DNA of 64,000 bases from the NCBI RefSeq assembly GCF_024713945.1, contig NW_027461517.1:372001-436000 (forward strand), given 5' to 3'. The notes below the pieces were generated by a model. That model searched no databases and had not been told where the DNA came from. It worked only from the letters and a program-made list of their open reading frames with translations. Below are positions 10,523 through 20,013 of this stretch, one piece after another. The position numbers and the translations under genes were made by a program. Source of the DNA: Dermatophagoides farinae (taxonomy: Eukaryota > Arthropoda > Arachnida > Sarcoptiformes > Pyroglyphidae). Each line of letters opens with the position of its first letter. The stretch's first letter is position 1.

Positions 10523-10942
10523 ATGAAAAGAGGACGAGGTGGTAAAACTGGACAAAAGTGCAGAGTCTCATATGGTCTCAATGTGGGCGCCTTAATTAAC
10601 TGTTGTGATAACAGTGGAGCAAAGAACCTATTTATCATTGCAGTCCACGGAACTGGAGCTTCCCTTAATAAATTACCAGCTGCCTCAGTAGGAGACATGG
10701 TATTATGCACTGTTAAAAAAGGTAAGCCAGAACTCAAGAAGAAGGTACACCAAGCCGTGGTTACTCGTCAACGCCGTCTCTGGAAACGTGCCGAAGGTAT
10801 ATTCGTTCAATTCGAAGATAACGCTGGAGTTATTGTAAACAACAAAGGTGAAATGAAGGGGTCCGCCATCACTGGACCAGTCGCTAAGGAATGCGCCGAA
10901 CTTTACCCAAAAATTTCTGCCGCCGCCCAGTCAATAGTCTAA
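10523..10942 (+). CDS. RPL23: Large-subunit ribosomal protein uL14 (RPL23)
   Basis: A 139-residue ribosomal protein at the subunit interface, near the elongation-factor binding site. Family blocks are intact: '[15 protein letters not shown]', '[19 protein letters not shown]', '[14 protein letters not shown]'-type '[20 protein letters not shown]' and the terminal '[16 protein letters not shown]'. The length matches eukaryotic uL14 (about 140). The ending '...AAAQSIV' resembles apicomplexan uL14. Codons are unusually C-rich for this window, as expected of a highly expressed gene. It lies 195 bases upstream of the uS17 gene on the same strand. Confidence 0.98.
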   Translation: MKRGRGGKTGQKCRVSYGLNVGALINCCDNSGAKNLFIIAVHGTGASLNKLPAASVGDMVLCTVKKGKPELKKKVHQAVVTRQRRLWKRAEGIFVQFEDNAGVIVNNKGEMKGSAITGPVAKECAELYPKISAAAQSIV

Positions 10943-11137
10943 AAAGCAGTTTTCGATATAAAATTGAATAATACTCAATAAATAGTATATAAAAATTTAA
11001 ACATAGCTTTACATCATCTTATAATGGTTTGTTTGTATATATATTGTATGAATGCCTAATTCTATTAATATACTTTTTGAATTGTTTTTGTCTCACGGAA
11101 TAATTTATTATATCTTCTATACCCAAAAATTTAGAGA

Positions 11138-11667
11138 ATGGTTCATATTGAAGCACAAGAACATCAAGTAAGTCAAAAAATGCATTAAAATTCGTTTAGG
11201 TTGAGCGAGCTTATCAAAAGCAAAAAGGCGTTACCACTCTTTCTAGAAAGGCTCTGATAAATTCCAAAAACATCCATGGAAAAGTAAGATGGGTAAAACA
11301 AGTCGGTTTTGGTTTCAAAACTCCATTCGCCGCCATCGAAGGACGCTACATCGACAATAAATGTCCATTCACCGGTGACGTAAGCATTCGTGGCCGAATT
11401 CTCAAGGGTATGGTAGTAAGCATGAAAATGAAGAAGACCATTATCATCCGTCGACACTACCTCCACTACATTCCTAAATATAAGAGATTCGAAAAGAGAC
11501 ACAAGAACCTCGCCGTACACTGTTCACCAGCTTTCGAGCTTAAGGTTGGAGACATCGTAACTGTCGGTGAGTGCCGACCTCTCGCTAAAACTGTTTGTTT
11601 TAACGTCTTGCACGTAGAACCCAAACAAATTTTCGGTAACCCAAAAAAGCAGTTCTGTTTATTCTGA
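11138..11667 (+). CDS. RPS11: Small-subunit ribosomal protein uS17 (RPS11), two exons
   Basis: The gene has exon 1 at 11138-11167 (10 codons), a 32-nt intron at 11168-11199 (GTAAGT...GTTTAG) and exon 2 at 11200-11667. The spliced protein has 165 residues. It contains '[10 protein letters not shown]', '[17 protein letters not shown]', '[16 protein letters not shown]', '[20 protein letters not shown]' and '[17 protein letters not shown]', all standard uS17 blocks. It is part of the 40S body and binds the 5' domain of 18S rRNA. The phase-0 intron falls just before the conserved 'ERAYQKQ'. Codon use is C-rich like uL14. Confidence 0.97.
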
Positions 11668-11858
11668 TTTTTGCTTTTTACCATTTATAGCTTATTTTTT
11701 CATACTTTATTCGTCGTGTTATTGCATAAATACTAAAACAAAATTTTATCAGTTGAAGCATATATAAATATCTACTTTAACGCTTAAATTTATACTGCAT
11801 TAAACCAAATTTATATAAAGTTCATAAGCTTATAAAAAATCGAGCCGCATCGAGAGAT

Positions 11859-13394
11859 TTACAAAAAAGTGCTCAACAAAGATTTGTTTCGAATAGACGG
11901 GATTAACAAGGCGTGGTACGTTTGTGTATAACGGTAAGGCCTAAACCTGTCTAGTATTTCTGGGTCGAGTCGGTCGATCTTCTGTTCATAATTGTCAAAT
12001 AAAATCTTTAATTTGTTGAATTTGCGGTTTTGGTTGCAATTCTCACCCAATATATTGTCAAAATTAATTGATTTACAAAAACTGTACATATTGAAGCTTT
12101 CTTCTATTTTTTGCGGACATCCCTCAACCATTCCTATGAAATAGCTAAACAAAGTATCAGTGTCAAAAAGATGTATATTCTTTCGAGGAGATTTACAGTT
12201 TCTAGTAATGAAGGTTTCAATTTTACATAAAGTCTCAATGAGTGGGAGATAATTTTGTGTGATAAAGTTAATTGAAAGTTTAATCGTTGTATTATCGAAA
12301 TTTTGGACTAATTCAGTATAAGAAACGCTGCCGCCATCGATGATGTAATTTTCAAAAATCATTTCGTCGTACAACCTACTTAAAATTATTAAAAATTGAT
12401 AAGGGTTAGATGTGCTGAGGTAACTAAGATCAGCAACCTTGATAATTAGCTGAGTTATTAAGATTCGATCGATTTTAATGTCTAAATCTGTTTTCCATTG
12501 TGCTATACGGTTTTCAATTTCAAGCAAAAACCGGTGATTCTGTGATATATCTGTAGCTAGGACTAGTTTAGTAATATATTCCAAATTGCCTTTGTCATTC
12601 AGCATATTGAATTTCGACGTTTTAATCAGATTTATCAAGCCTAAACAGTGATAATTTTCGAGTAAAGAAGTCGTATTGTATATATAAAAAATAGGGTGCT
12701 TGGTTTTCAGGTAATAGTTGTTGCTCAAGCCTGGGTGAAATATGTCATGACCAAAAGCCGCTATGGAAATCAACAAAACATCATTTTTTTTTAAAAACTT
12801 ATCAAAGTTAATTAACTGCATAATTTGCAGAGTATGCAACGCTACCAAACTGGCGTGTTCTGAATTATGGTAAGGGTTTGGCATGTACGTCTCGAAGATG
12901 TTTTTTATCAGTTCGAGAAATCCGTCTAATTGACATTCTTCTAAATAATTTATTAATGCTATGTAAACGATCGTCACAATAGCTTTGTAAAAAGATAAAG
13001 TAACCGGTTCTACTAATTCCATTTTCTTAATATCAAGTTTATCACCGAGTAAAGTTTTCAGTTTTTCCAAGTGAACGTTGAAATTGCACGGTTTTGCTAA
13101 ACTCGTGCCATATGAATCTATAGTAAAAAACTTCTTGTAAAAATTTTGTAGTAAAATTATGTATGAATAAAACTCTTTTTCGTAAAATTCCTCATTCTCA
13201 CGCGCTTGTAATTCTGCTAATTGATTCAGATGTTGTGCAAAGTACTTGTTGATATTCTCAGGTTTTGGTAACTTTTTGATATTTTTGTTGTGTGTTGAGT
13301 AGGCGTTTCTGTTAGTTCCTAAGTATAATACCTTGTCAATAAGAAATTCATTCAGTGATTCAAGTATATTGTCTAAACCTGTGGTTTTACGCAT
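11859..13394 (-). CDS. Divergent class I 3',5'-cyclic nucleotide phosphodiesterase
   Basis: A 511-residue soluble protein with a PDE catalytic domain at about residues 170-420. 'PYHNSEHAS' is the HNxxHA motif (catalytic His and first metal His). 'FGHDIFHPGLSNN' corresponds to HDxDHPGxxN, 'LVLATDIS' to the ATD segment, and 'KVADLSYLSTSNP' carries the fourth metal ligand Asp. These ligands are retained, so hydrolysis of a cyclic nucleotide is likely. Two departures are notable. The second Asp of HDxDH is Phe. The position of the purine-clamping Gln (QxGF) appears to be Ser in 'LSINFITQNYLP'. No transmembrane segment is seen, unlike many apicomplexan PDEs. Substrate (cAMP or cGMP) cannot be told. 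Confidence 0.87.
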   Translation of the reverse strand: MRKTTGLDNILESLNEFLIDKVLYLGTNRNAYSTHNKNIKKLPKPENINKYFAQHLNQLAELQARENEEFYEKEFYSYIILLQNFYKKFFTIDSYGTSLAKPCNFNVHLEKLKTLLGDKLDIKKMELVEPVTLSFYKAIVTIVYIALINYLEECQLDGFLELIKNIFETYMPNPYHNSEHASLVALHTLQIMQLINFDKFLKKNDVLLISIAAFGHDIFHPGLSNNYYLKTKHPIFYIYNTTSLLENYHCLGLINLIKTSKFNMLNDKGNLEYITKLVLATDISQNHRFLLEIENRIAQWKTDLDIKIDRILITQLIIKVADLSYLSTSNPYQFLIILSRLYDEMIFENYIIDGGSVSYTELVQNFDNTTIKLSINFITQNYLPLIETLCKIETFITRNCKSPRKNIHLFDTDTLFSYFIGMVEGCPQKIEESFNMYSFCKSINFDNILGENCNQNRKFNKLKILFDNYEQKIDRLDPEILDRFRPYRYTQTYHALLIPSIRNKSLLSTFL

Positions 13395-13686
13395 AATTTT
13401 CTCAAATAAATCTCTTAAATCAGTTACTCCTCTTCAAACTTTTACCATGTACTTATTGAGCTAAAATTCACGGTATTTGACACGCATTTTTATTTTTAAG
13501 GATTTCTAAATAATCTAAAAAATAGATTTGTTTTTAAGTCCATTTTTGGTTAATATTCTCGTTGCAAAGATGGCCAAAATGTATTAATTCACTTTGTTTT
13601 AAGCAGTTAACTTTGCTTGTGTGTATGAAAAAAACAAACTATATTTTATTTAGGTTTACTAGTCGCTTGACGTTTGATATTAGGAC

Positions 13687-14438
13687 ATGGGTTCTAAGTC
13701 GTTTGCTATAACTTTTTTTAACAGTTTTCTCTTGGTTTCACTAGCCGAATTATTAGATAAAGTAAGTTGCAGATGCGTGGTAAATTTTAGACATTTTTTG
13801 TTATTGCAGCTTTATCTAGACGGTATGGTTACGGAATCACTTTTGTTGGAGCAATGATGGCGTTTTCATTAATGACTGCGGTTGCAGTTTTTTGCGGCAA
13901 TTTGATTTTCAAATATATAAACAGAAAAGTCATTGAAGGAATATTCAGTGGAATTTTCTTAATTTTTGGTATTGTTATGCTCTGGGAATGCAAAAACAGT
14001 AAACAGAATAGTTCCAGTCTTACGTCTGAGAATGAAGATTTAAATATCAAAACCGACTTTTCTAATGACTCTGCAAAAGTACCAGAAGCAGATTTAGAAA
14101 AGTTAGCATCGTCAAATCTTGTAAAGCAACCTAATACAAACAGGTCAAAGTGGTTTTTACGTGCTAGAGCTGTTGGTATTTGCTTTTGGACCGTTTGCGC
14201 GTTGGAAATTGGAGACAAATCCCAGATTTCAACGATGTCACTAGCAAATAACACAAATAACCTCGCTGTAATTTTAGGCAGTATTTGTGGTTATCTAGTA
14301 GATACAATGTTATCAATAGGGTTGTTTCGAATTGCGATTATGTACATAAATAAAAGAATTATTGATGGGACACTAGGAGCGGTGTTTATTGGTATAGCTA
14401 TTTACAAATTTGTGCAAGTCTTTCTTGTTCATGATTAA
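13687..14438 (+). CDS. GDT1/TMEM165-family cation/proton transporter, two exons
   Basis: The gene has exon 1 at 13687-13761, a 29-nt intron at 13762-13790 (GTAAGT...TTTTAG) and exon 2 at 13791-14438, giving 240 residues. UPF0016 proteins move Ca2+/Mn2+ in exchange for protons in the Golgi, vacuole or plastid and have two copies of E-x-G-D-[KR]-[TS]. Here copy 2 is intact ('ALEIGDKSQISTM'), while copy 1 reads 'AELLDK' joined across the intron to 'TFF', with Leu in place of Gly. Around it are 'FVGAMMAFSLMTAVAVFCG' and five to six hydrophobic segments separated by a polar, Ser/Asn-rich loop, as in TMEM165. Using the later AG at 13808-13809 would break the frame, which supports the acceptor at 13790. 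Confidence 0.88.
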
Positions 14439-14573
14439 TAAACGGCTGTAACGGCTTTAACAAGACTAGCTATCAGCGATAAATAGTTTTAATGGTTAAA
14501 ATTTCTGTGAGAACTTTAGATAATTATATGTGATAAATGTTAATTAGCTAATGAGCTACTTCAATCTTGTCAA

Positions 14574-15233
14574 TCAGTGCTGCTTAGCGTTATTAGGGAA
14601 ATAATTAGTAGTTATTTCTTTCATATTATTAAGCAACGGAGAAGCCCACGACGCACACACTTTCAGTTTTATTTTCTCATTCATATTTTTATTGTCGCAG
14701 AGCTTAGCATTTTGAGCCTGGTTGTAGTAAAATTTGTTGTTCAAATTTGCTGGATTGGTACTTTCATGTTGCTTTTTCTCCATGTTTTCCAAAAATAACC
14801 AGTCTTCTTCAGTGGCAGTTTCAACATCACTCCGTAGCCATAATTTCGGATTCCTCAAAAGAGTGTGGGTTTCAAATACAGAAGCTTTATTCTTGAAATC
14901 TACACTAGCTTTAAACTTGTTAACTGCTCGCTGAAACCGTTTTTTCACGTTTGTTTCTAATGCGATGGTTGTATATTCAGAAACTCTCCGTAGTTGAAAT
15001 AAATTGACTGGACTTTTAAGACTTGACTGCTGAATTATTAAAGCTCTATAGACTTCGCTAAAAAATTCATTGTGTGTACCCGTGTAGCTTTCCACAAAAA
15101 TTAAAGAAACGATATTAACAGGTTAGAAACGATATTAATAGGTTAAAAACGTTTTTAAACAACCTTTGCGGAAAACTCTCAGTTTGATAATTTTAACTTA
15201 CCCATCGTCGACTGGATCGAGTCTATTAGACAT
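14574..15233 (-). CDS. Unknown 181-residue protein, two exons
   Basis: Best model: exon 1 at 15233-15202 ('MSNRLDPVDD'), intron at 15201-15088 (114 nt, GTAAGT...GGAAAG) and exon 2 at 15087-14574. Splicing restores the frame as '...DDGYTGTHNEFFSEVYRAL'. The acceptor lacks the usual T-rich tract and the intron is three to four times longer than all others here, so exon 1 is less certain than exon 2. The protein is soluble, charged and helical-looking, with 'RRVSEYTTIALETNVKKRFQ' and a Lys/Asn-rich C-terminus. I recognise no family. It is convergent with the GDT1-like gene (135-base gap). A direct 20-bp duplication lies inside the intron. Confidence 0.6.
15106..15145. repeat. Tandem duplication of a 20-bp unit inside an intron
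   Basis: Bases 15106-15125 and 15126-15145 are the same 20-mer (gaaacgatattaacaggtta) with a single C/T difference. Both copies lie inside the intron proposed for the gene at 14574-15233, and the duplication partly explains why that intron is 114 nt. Each copy, read on the minus strand, contains TTAAT, a plausible branch-site context. Confidence 0.85.
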
Positions 15234-15425
15234 GGATGTTGCTATTATTTAATAATTATTGCATGCATGTTTATGTGACTATATATAATGAAAATGTTGC
15301 TTTATAATGGACTTGTTAAAGTATTTGACACATTAAAATATATATTGGGTAAAAATTTTAATTACATTTTTTAACTTTACAAAATATTTAGCTAAATGTA
15401 ACTTTTCCCACAATTTCAAAATACT

Positions 15426-16272
15426 ATGTCAACGGTATGTGTGTTTTATTAAAATTTTTTAGATTAAAAAAACTTCGGAAGAAGTCGCTGTTACGTATCT
15501 GTTTCAAGAACCAGATATAGAATGGTACGACCGTGTTTATGATTTATTATCTGGCATATGTGTATTTTTGGGATTGGACACGGACAAAATAACACAAGTA
15601 GTATTGGATCAAAAAAATATAGGAATTCTCGTTTTAATTGATAACGGTGACAAAGATGAAGATCAAATCGTAGCGAGCATTTTCACAATAGTTAGCATTA
15701 AACATCATTCGTGGATTGTCAATGATTTATTTAGAGGTCTTAGTTTTGCAGCAATGGGTTCTGACGAAAAAACTGAAACAGGACATCAAAAAGTGGAATT
15801 AATGAAGAAGTACATTTCAAATGGTGTCGTCGGGATTTTGTTGACGCCAAGAGTCAAACCTGGGCTTTGTACTGAAGTTTGCACCAAGCTTTATTCTGAA
15901 CTTATAAAAGATTTAAAATGGACAGCAGAATTGCAAGATCTTAGTGCTTTGGAACGCGTAGAACAAAAAAACCATATATTTACTCACTACTTATGTGTTT
16001 TCAAAGCTTACAGTGAGTTATTTGATATAACTGATAATAAACATCGAAGCAAAAGAGCGACATTTAGAAATGGCAAAACAACACCAGATCCAAGTAATCT
16101 GATCTATCCAGATGAGGATGCTAAGAAGTTGTTTGACCTATCTTTAACAAATTTAATAATTCCAGGAATAAAAACATGTGCTGTTGACGGAACAGCATTG
16201 CAGGAATATTGGCTGTTGTTTATTATAGAAGCTAAAAAATTACATTACGTTGCGGAAGAAAGTGAAAATTAA
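15426..16272 (+). CDS. BCCIP/Bcp1-family protein, two exons
   Basis: Exon 1 is only three codons (15426-15434). An intron at 15435-15462 (28 nt, GTATGT...TTTTAG) follows, then exon 2 at 15463-16272. The spliced protein has 272 residues. Yeast Bcp1 is the chaperone of ribosomal protein uL14/Rpl23 and also affects export of Mss4; human BCCIP binds BRCA2 and p21. Family features: the 'VTYLFQEPDIEWYDRVYDLLS' strand-helix near the N-terminus, 'VVGILLTPRVKPGLCTEVC' (compare 'PVGLLLSERFINVPPQI') and 'PDEDAKKLFDLS' before the C-terminal 'W'. The Bcp1 client uL14 is encoded 5 kb away, which is probably coincidence. It is divergent with the unknown gene at 14574-15233. Confidence 0.8.
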
Positions 16273-16427
16273 ACTTGGCTTGACCGTTTGAATTTGATGT
16301 ATATATCGCAGCTTATTTTATTATATTGATAACTTTAAATTATTTTTGCTTTCAAAATTTTTTTGAAATATCCAAAACTATCTTGTTTTTTCCAAATTGA
16401 AAAGAATAGTATGGTTTTGTGGTTATT

Positions 16428-18968
16428 ATGAGTTTCAAAAAAAGAATAGACGATAGTCTAATACAGCTTTTAGGGCTGGGGAAACTCAAACGTCATCGAG
16501 GTGTTATTATTCTTATTGGTGATGACGTAAAAACTCAAATAGTCAATATTCATATGATATTGTCGAGAGTACTCGAGAAAAAAGCATCAGTTTGTTGGTG
16601 TTACAACAAATCTTTGAGTTTCACTACAAACAAAATGAAAAGACTTAGACAGTTAAAAAAGAAAAGACGTAGAAAGCTTGAATACTCTGAAGAAGAAGAT
16701 ACATTTTGGATCTTCCAGCAAGGTACTAAAGTGCGTTATTGCCGATTCAGAGACTCGGCAAGCTTACTCGGGTTGTCTTATGATATGCTAATACTGCAAG
16801 ATATTGAATATTTGACGCCTTTGCACATATGTCGTTTGGTTGAAACAGTAAACGGACGAGGTTTGATTGTGCTTAATTTTAAAAATATAAGCTCGTTTGA
16901 AAATATTTTCAAAACCAACTTCGAAGTTTATTCTGAGACCATGACGGATCTAAGCGGGATCGTGCCTCGTTTCTATATGAGATTTGTTAAGTCACTTTTA
17001 CACTGCAAAGCTTGCATTGCGTTCGATGAAAATTTTAATCTAGTTCCTTTCTCAGTCAAACATCTAGAGCGTTTGTCTGAAGAATATGAACAAATGAAGG
17101 GGATCAAACAGCTAGAAAGTGCTGATACTCTAAAACTTAATGAATATGTTTCTAAGTTCGTGGATCATGAGCAGTTGAGTGCAACTTTGCGATCTTGCAA
17201 AACACTTGATCAGGCTAAGCTTATTTTTGGGTTAAATTACTTGCTGAAAAGCAGCGAAGTTAGTATAGACGTCGTTGTTGCAGCTAGAGGTAGAGGAAAA
17301 TCGGCTGGAGTAGGAATTTTCTTGGGTTATTATTACAAAATATCTCAGTTTGAAAATAAAAGAATAATAATTAGTGCTCGTCACTTGTCCAACGTGTCGA
17401 CTATTTTTGAGTTTTTACTGAAAACTTTAAAACTTTTTGGTTTAATTGATGCTATTGACTTTATTGTTTCTATCGAAGAAGACCACGTTTTAGAACCTGA
17501 AGCCGTATCGCATCGAAAATACATAAAAGCCATTGAAATTTTCCAGAAAAATATTACTTTTCAATACGAACGATTGGTCGATGTCATGAAGTACGTAGAT
17601 AATGACGAATGCTGTGCTATCGTTGTCGATGAAGCGGCCAGTTTGCCTGAGAAAAACTTGGTAGATTTAATTACAAAAAATACTAAAGCAAACTTGATAC
17701 TGGTTTCCACAACGGACGGTTACGAAGGCGCAAGCAGTGAGATACTCAGAAATAATCTAGACTCTATTTCTAAAAAAGCGTCTAATATTCGTTTTCATTA
17801 TTTAACCAAACCGATTAGGTATGGTCCAAGCGATCCAGTGGAAAAATGGTTGCAAAAGTTGCTATTCTTTTCGTATAAGAATTATTCTCCAAAGACACCA
17901 GAACAGTTAGAAAATGTTGAGTCCGATACGCCAGACGACGTTAAAGTGTACTTTGCAAACAGAGATAAGCTATTTGACTACACAGAAAAATCTGAGCTGT
18001 TACTGCGTGAAATAATGATGGCGTTAAATTCACGACGAACTGTTATTAAACCAAATGATATCATGATCTTGAGCGACTTGCCGAACCGTGCGATATTTTA
18101 CGCGAAAGAGAAGTCCGCCATCGTTTTTGTTTGTGTCGTGGCCAAATACAATATAAATTCAAAATCTCTCGACGCTGAGTTCCAGAACATCCCATTTATT
18201 CTTTACTCTTACTTTCCAAATTCTGGAATAGATCAGTTGTCTTGTTTAGCTGTAGAACATCTTTACATAAATCGGAACTACCAAAAACATGTTTCATTGT
18301 TCCTAGATCCCATTTTTTCCAAATATGAACAGGAGAGAACACCTATCGACGAAGAAATGTCTTTTCTTTCTGTCAACTTAGAAAATTTCAACTTGCCGTT
18401 CACTGGAGACTACGTTGCATACACCGCAGATTTAACTTTTGAAAACTTTGAAATGTTTAAAGCTTTGCCAGTGCAAATCTCTTCTACTATTAGCCATGCT
18501 TCAGGGTTGCACTCCAGCATTTTTATCAGACCGTTTTCTAATTCCAAGAGCATTCCGGACTGGGCTTTACTAATGAATATTGAGTTTTCTAAACGAGTAT
18601 TGCACAAGTTGTTTTGGAAACATTTAGTCCTACCGATAGAAATTGTTTTTTTTATCCTGAGCACGTACTTTGATAGCAAATCTAAACTTCAATTTAACGA
18701 TAATCTAGCCAAGGACCAGCTAGAAGAATTAGTACCATCAACGAAAGATTTAGTTCAGTATTTAAAACAAGCTAAGCAAATTTCGCTTGAATTTTACAGC
18801 TTACCGATGCTCGCCGTAATAAAGTATCTGGTAATTTACAACTTCGCTTTCTTTTCGTCGTTCACCGACCAGGAAAAAATCGACATAATTAAATTTATTA
18901 TGAATGGTGAAGATGTTGTTTTAAACCACACAGTGGTAACTAAGATCCATCACTTTCTGACCCAATAG
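16428..18968 (+). CDS. NAT10/Kre33-like RNA cytidine acetyltransferase, acetyl-CoA loop degraded
   Basis: An 846-residue protein (human NAT10 1025, yeast Kre33 1056), family of rRNA/tRNA ac4C transferases needed for 18S rRNA maturation. The N-terminal DUF1726 region contains 'RYCRFRDSASLLGLSYDML' and 'LILQDIEYLTP'. The helicase module has Walker A 'AARGRGKSA' near residue 287, Walker B 'VVDEAASLP' near 398 and 'STTDGYEGAS'. The GNAT segment near 603-625 reads 'AVEHLYINRNYQKHVSL', where NAT10 has 'HPDYQGMGYGSRAL': the Gly-rich acetyl-CoA pyrophosphate loop is gone. ATP binding therefore looks intact but acetyl transfer doubtful. ATG 16428 is the first Met in frame; no intron. A 1-kb gap follows. 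Confidence 0.88.
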   Translation: MSFKKRIDDSLIQLLGLGKLKRHRGVIILIGDDVKTQIVNIHMILSRVLEKKASVCWCYNKSLSFTTNKMKRLRQLKKKRRRKLEYSEEEDTFWIFQQGTKVRYCRFRDSASLLGLSYDMLILQDIEYLTPLHICRLVETVNGRGLIVLNFKNISSFENIFKTNFEVYSETMTDLSGIVPRFYMRFVKSLLHCKACIAFDENFNLVPFSVKHLERLSEEYEQMKGIKQLESADTLKLNEYVSKFVDHEQLSATLRSCKTLDQAKLIFGLNYLLKSSEVSIDVVVAARGRGKSAGVGIFLGYYYKISQFENKRIIISARHLSNVSTIFEFLLKTLKLFGLIDAIDFIVSIEEDHVLEPEAVSHRKYIKAIEIFQKNITFQYERLVDVMKYVDNDECCAIVVDEAASLPEKNLVDLITKNTKANLILVSTTDGYEGASSEILRNNLDSISKKASNIRFHYLTKPIRYGPSDPVEKWLQKLLFFSYKNYSPKTPEQLENVESDTPDDVKVYFANRDKLFDYTEKSELLLREIMMALNSRRTVIKPNDIMILSDLPNRAIFYAKEKSAIVFVCVVAKYNINSKSLDAEFQNIPFILYSYFPNSGIDQLSCLAVEHLYINRNYQKHVSLFLDPIFSKYEQERTPIDEEMSFLSVNLENFNLPFTGDYVAYTADLTFENFEMFKALPVQISSTISHASGLHSSIFIRPFSNSKSIPDWALLMNIEFSKRVLHKLFWKHLVLPIEIVFFILSTYFDSKSKLQFNDNLAKDQLEELVPSTKDLVQYLKQAKQISLEFYSLPMLAVIKYLVIYNFAFFSSFTDQEKIDIIKFIMNGEDVVLNHTVVTKIHHFLTQ

Positions 18969-20013
18969 TTCTTCATCCCGTTTGAAAAAGTGGTTTTAAA
19001 AATTTTCGATTGTTGTTCTTATTGAATTTCGTTGAGCTTAAAAGATATCCACTAAGTAAATTTGACTCGTTTTAAAACATTATATTGTTCAAAAATTTTT
19101 CAAATTCTCAGATCCACTCGTTTTATATTTTATGAGTAGTTCAAAAAAAAATTTTACATAGCACACTTGAGGTACATTCAAATAAACTCAATTTAGTTTT
19201 TGTAATGTCCTTTTTGATTTGAATCGAGTGCTATTAATTTTGTTTGATCGATTTACGCGGGAATATTCTTTATTCTGCTTATAACGATAAGTTAAATTTA
19301 CCCCTTAGCCAAACCAAGTTATAAATTTTAATAATCTTATCGAGATCTGTTTCTCTCAAAGTTTATTCTACGTATGTCTGTACAGAATTCTTTATTGCGT
19401 GTAAACTAACGATTGAAAATAGCCTAAATTTGATTATTTTTAAAATATTTTATCAGTCAAATTAAACTCATAAACGTTGCAAATCTATTATCAACGCAGA
19501 AATATATTTGTGCTAAAATAAACCGTGTAGTCACAATCAGACGTCTTAAAAATGTGTATTTAAATGACAACAACCCTTGTTTAGATTAATTATCCGTAGT
19601 TGTTCACAATGAGATTTATTAAGTATGTTAAACAGTAAGTAGCATTATATATTCGAATTTTCTATGAGTGACAACGTTGTTATTGTTTGAGTAGTAGTAA
19701 CAATTTGTTAATCAACAATGAACAAGAATATTTCAGTTTGTTATATAAGAGTTGTTAACGTCGAAAATGTAATTGTAAAGTTTATTTTGCACGCGTCAGT
19801 ATGACCAACTTCATGTATATGAAATATAGCCAATTATGGTTAATTATTTTATCTAAATTTTAGAAATTGGCCTTTCTCCATCGAGAGTCCGAGATAAATT
19901 GCGATATTTTTTTCAAAAATTCTTTTTAAAAATATCTATTCTGTGAAATTCGATGAAAGCGTAATAAATAGCTTTCTTCAGCCGAGAACAACAAATAAAA
20001 TCGAAAGTGTACG
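18969..20013. other. Largest non-coding gap in the window (1045 bases)
   Basis: No convincing gene was found on either strand in this 1-kb stretch, unusually long for this window. It must hold the 3' UTR of the NAT10-like gene and the promoter of SF3B1. It contains an imperfect direct repeat sharing 'actcgtttta...gttcaaaaa' (about 19065-19100 and 19116-19157). It also has a short GC island 'acgcgggaa' at 19255-19263 and a possible two-exon micro-ORF beginning at the ATG at 19610 (donor GTAAGT nearby). I could not match snRNA, SRP RNA or tRNA signatures, but a structured RNA gene here is possible. Confidence 0.5.

Noticed and set aside
11466-11684. Minus-strand frames opposite uS17 (also 11185-11520)
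   Set aside because: uS17 is unambiguous on the plus strand; the opposite frames are shadows of its constrained codons.
13829-14254. A 141-codon open frame antisense to the GDT1-like gene
   Set aside because: The plus-strand frame has the EIGDKS transporter motif and membrane segments; the antisense frame has no family features and a non-ATG-like context.
19610-19790. A two-exon micro-gene in the 1-kb gap (ATG 19610, donor GTAAGT near 19634)
   Set aside because: The only in-frame continuation I could build gives about 31 residues with no recognisable sequence and uses a weak acceptor, so it was left as part of the gap description.
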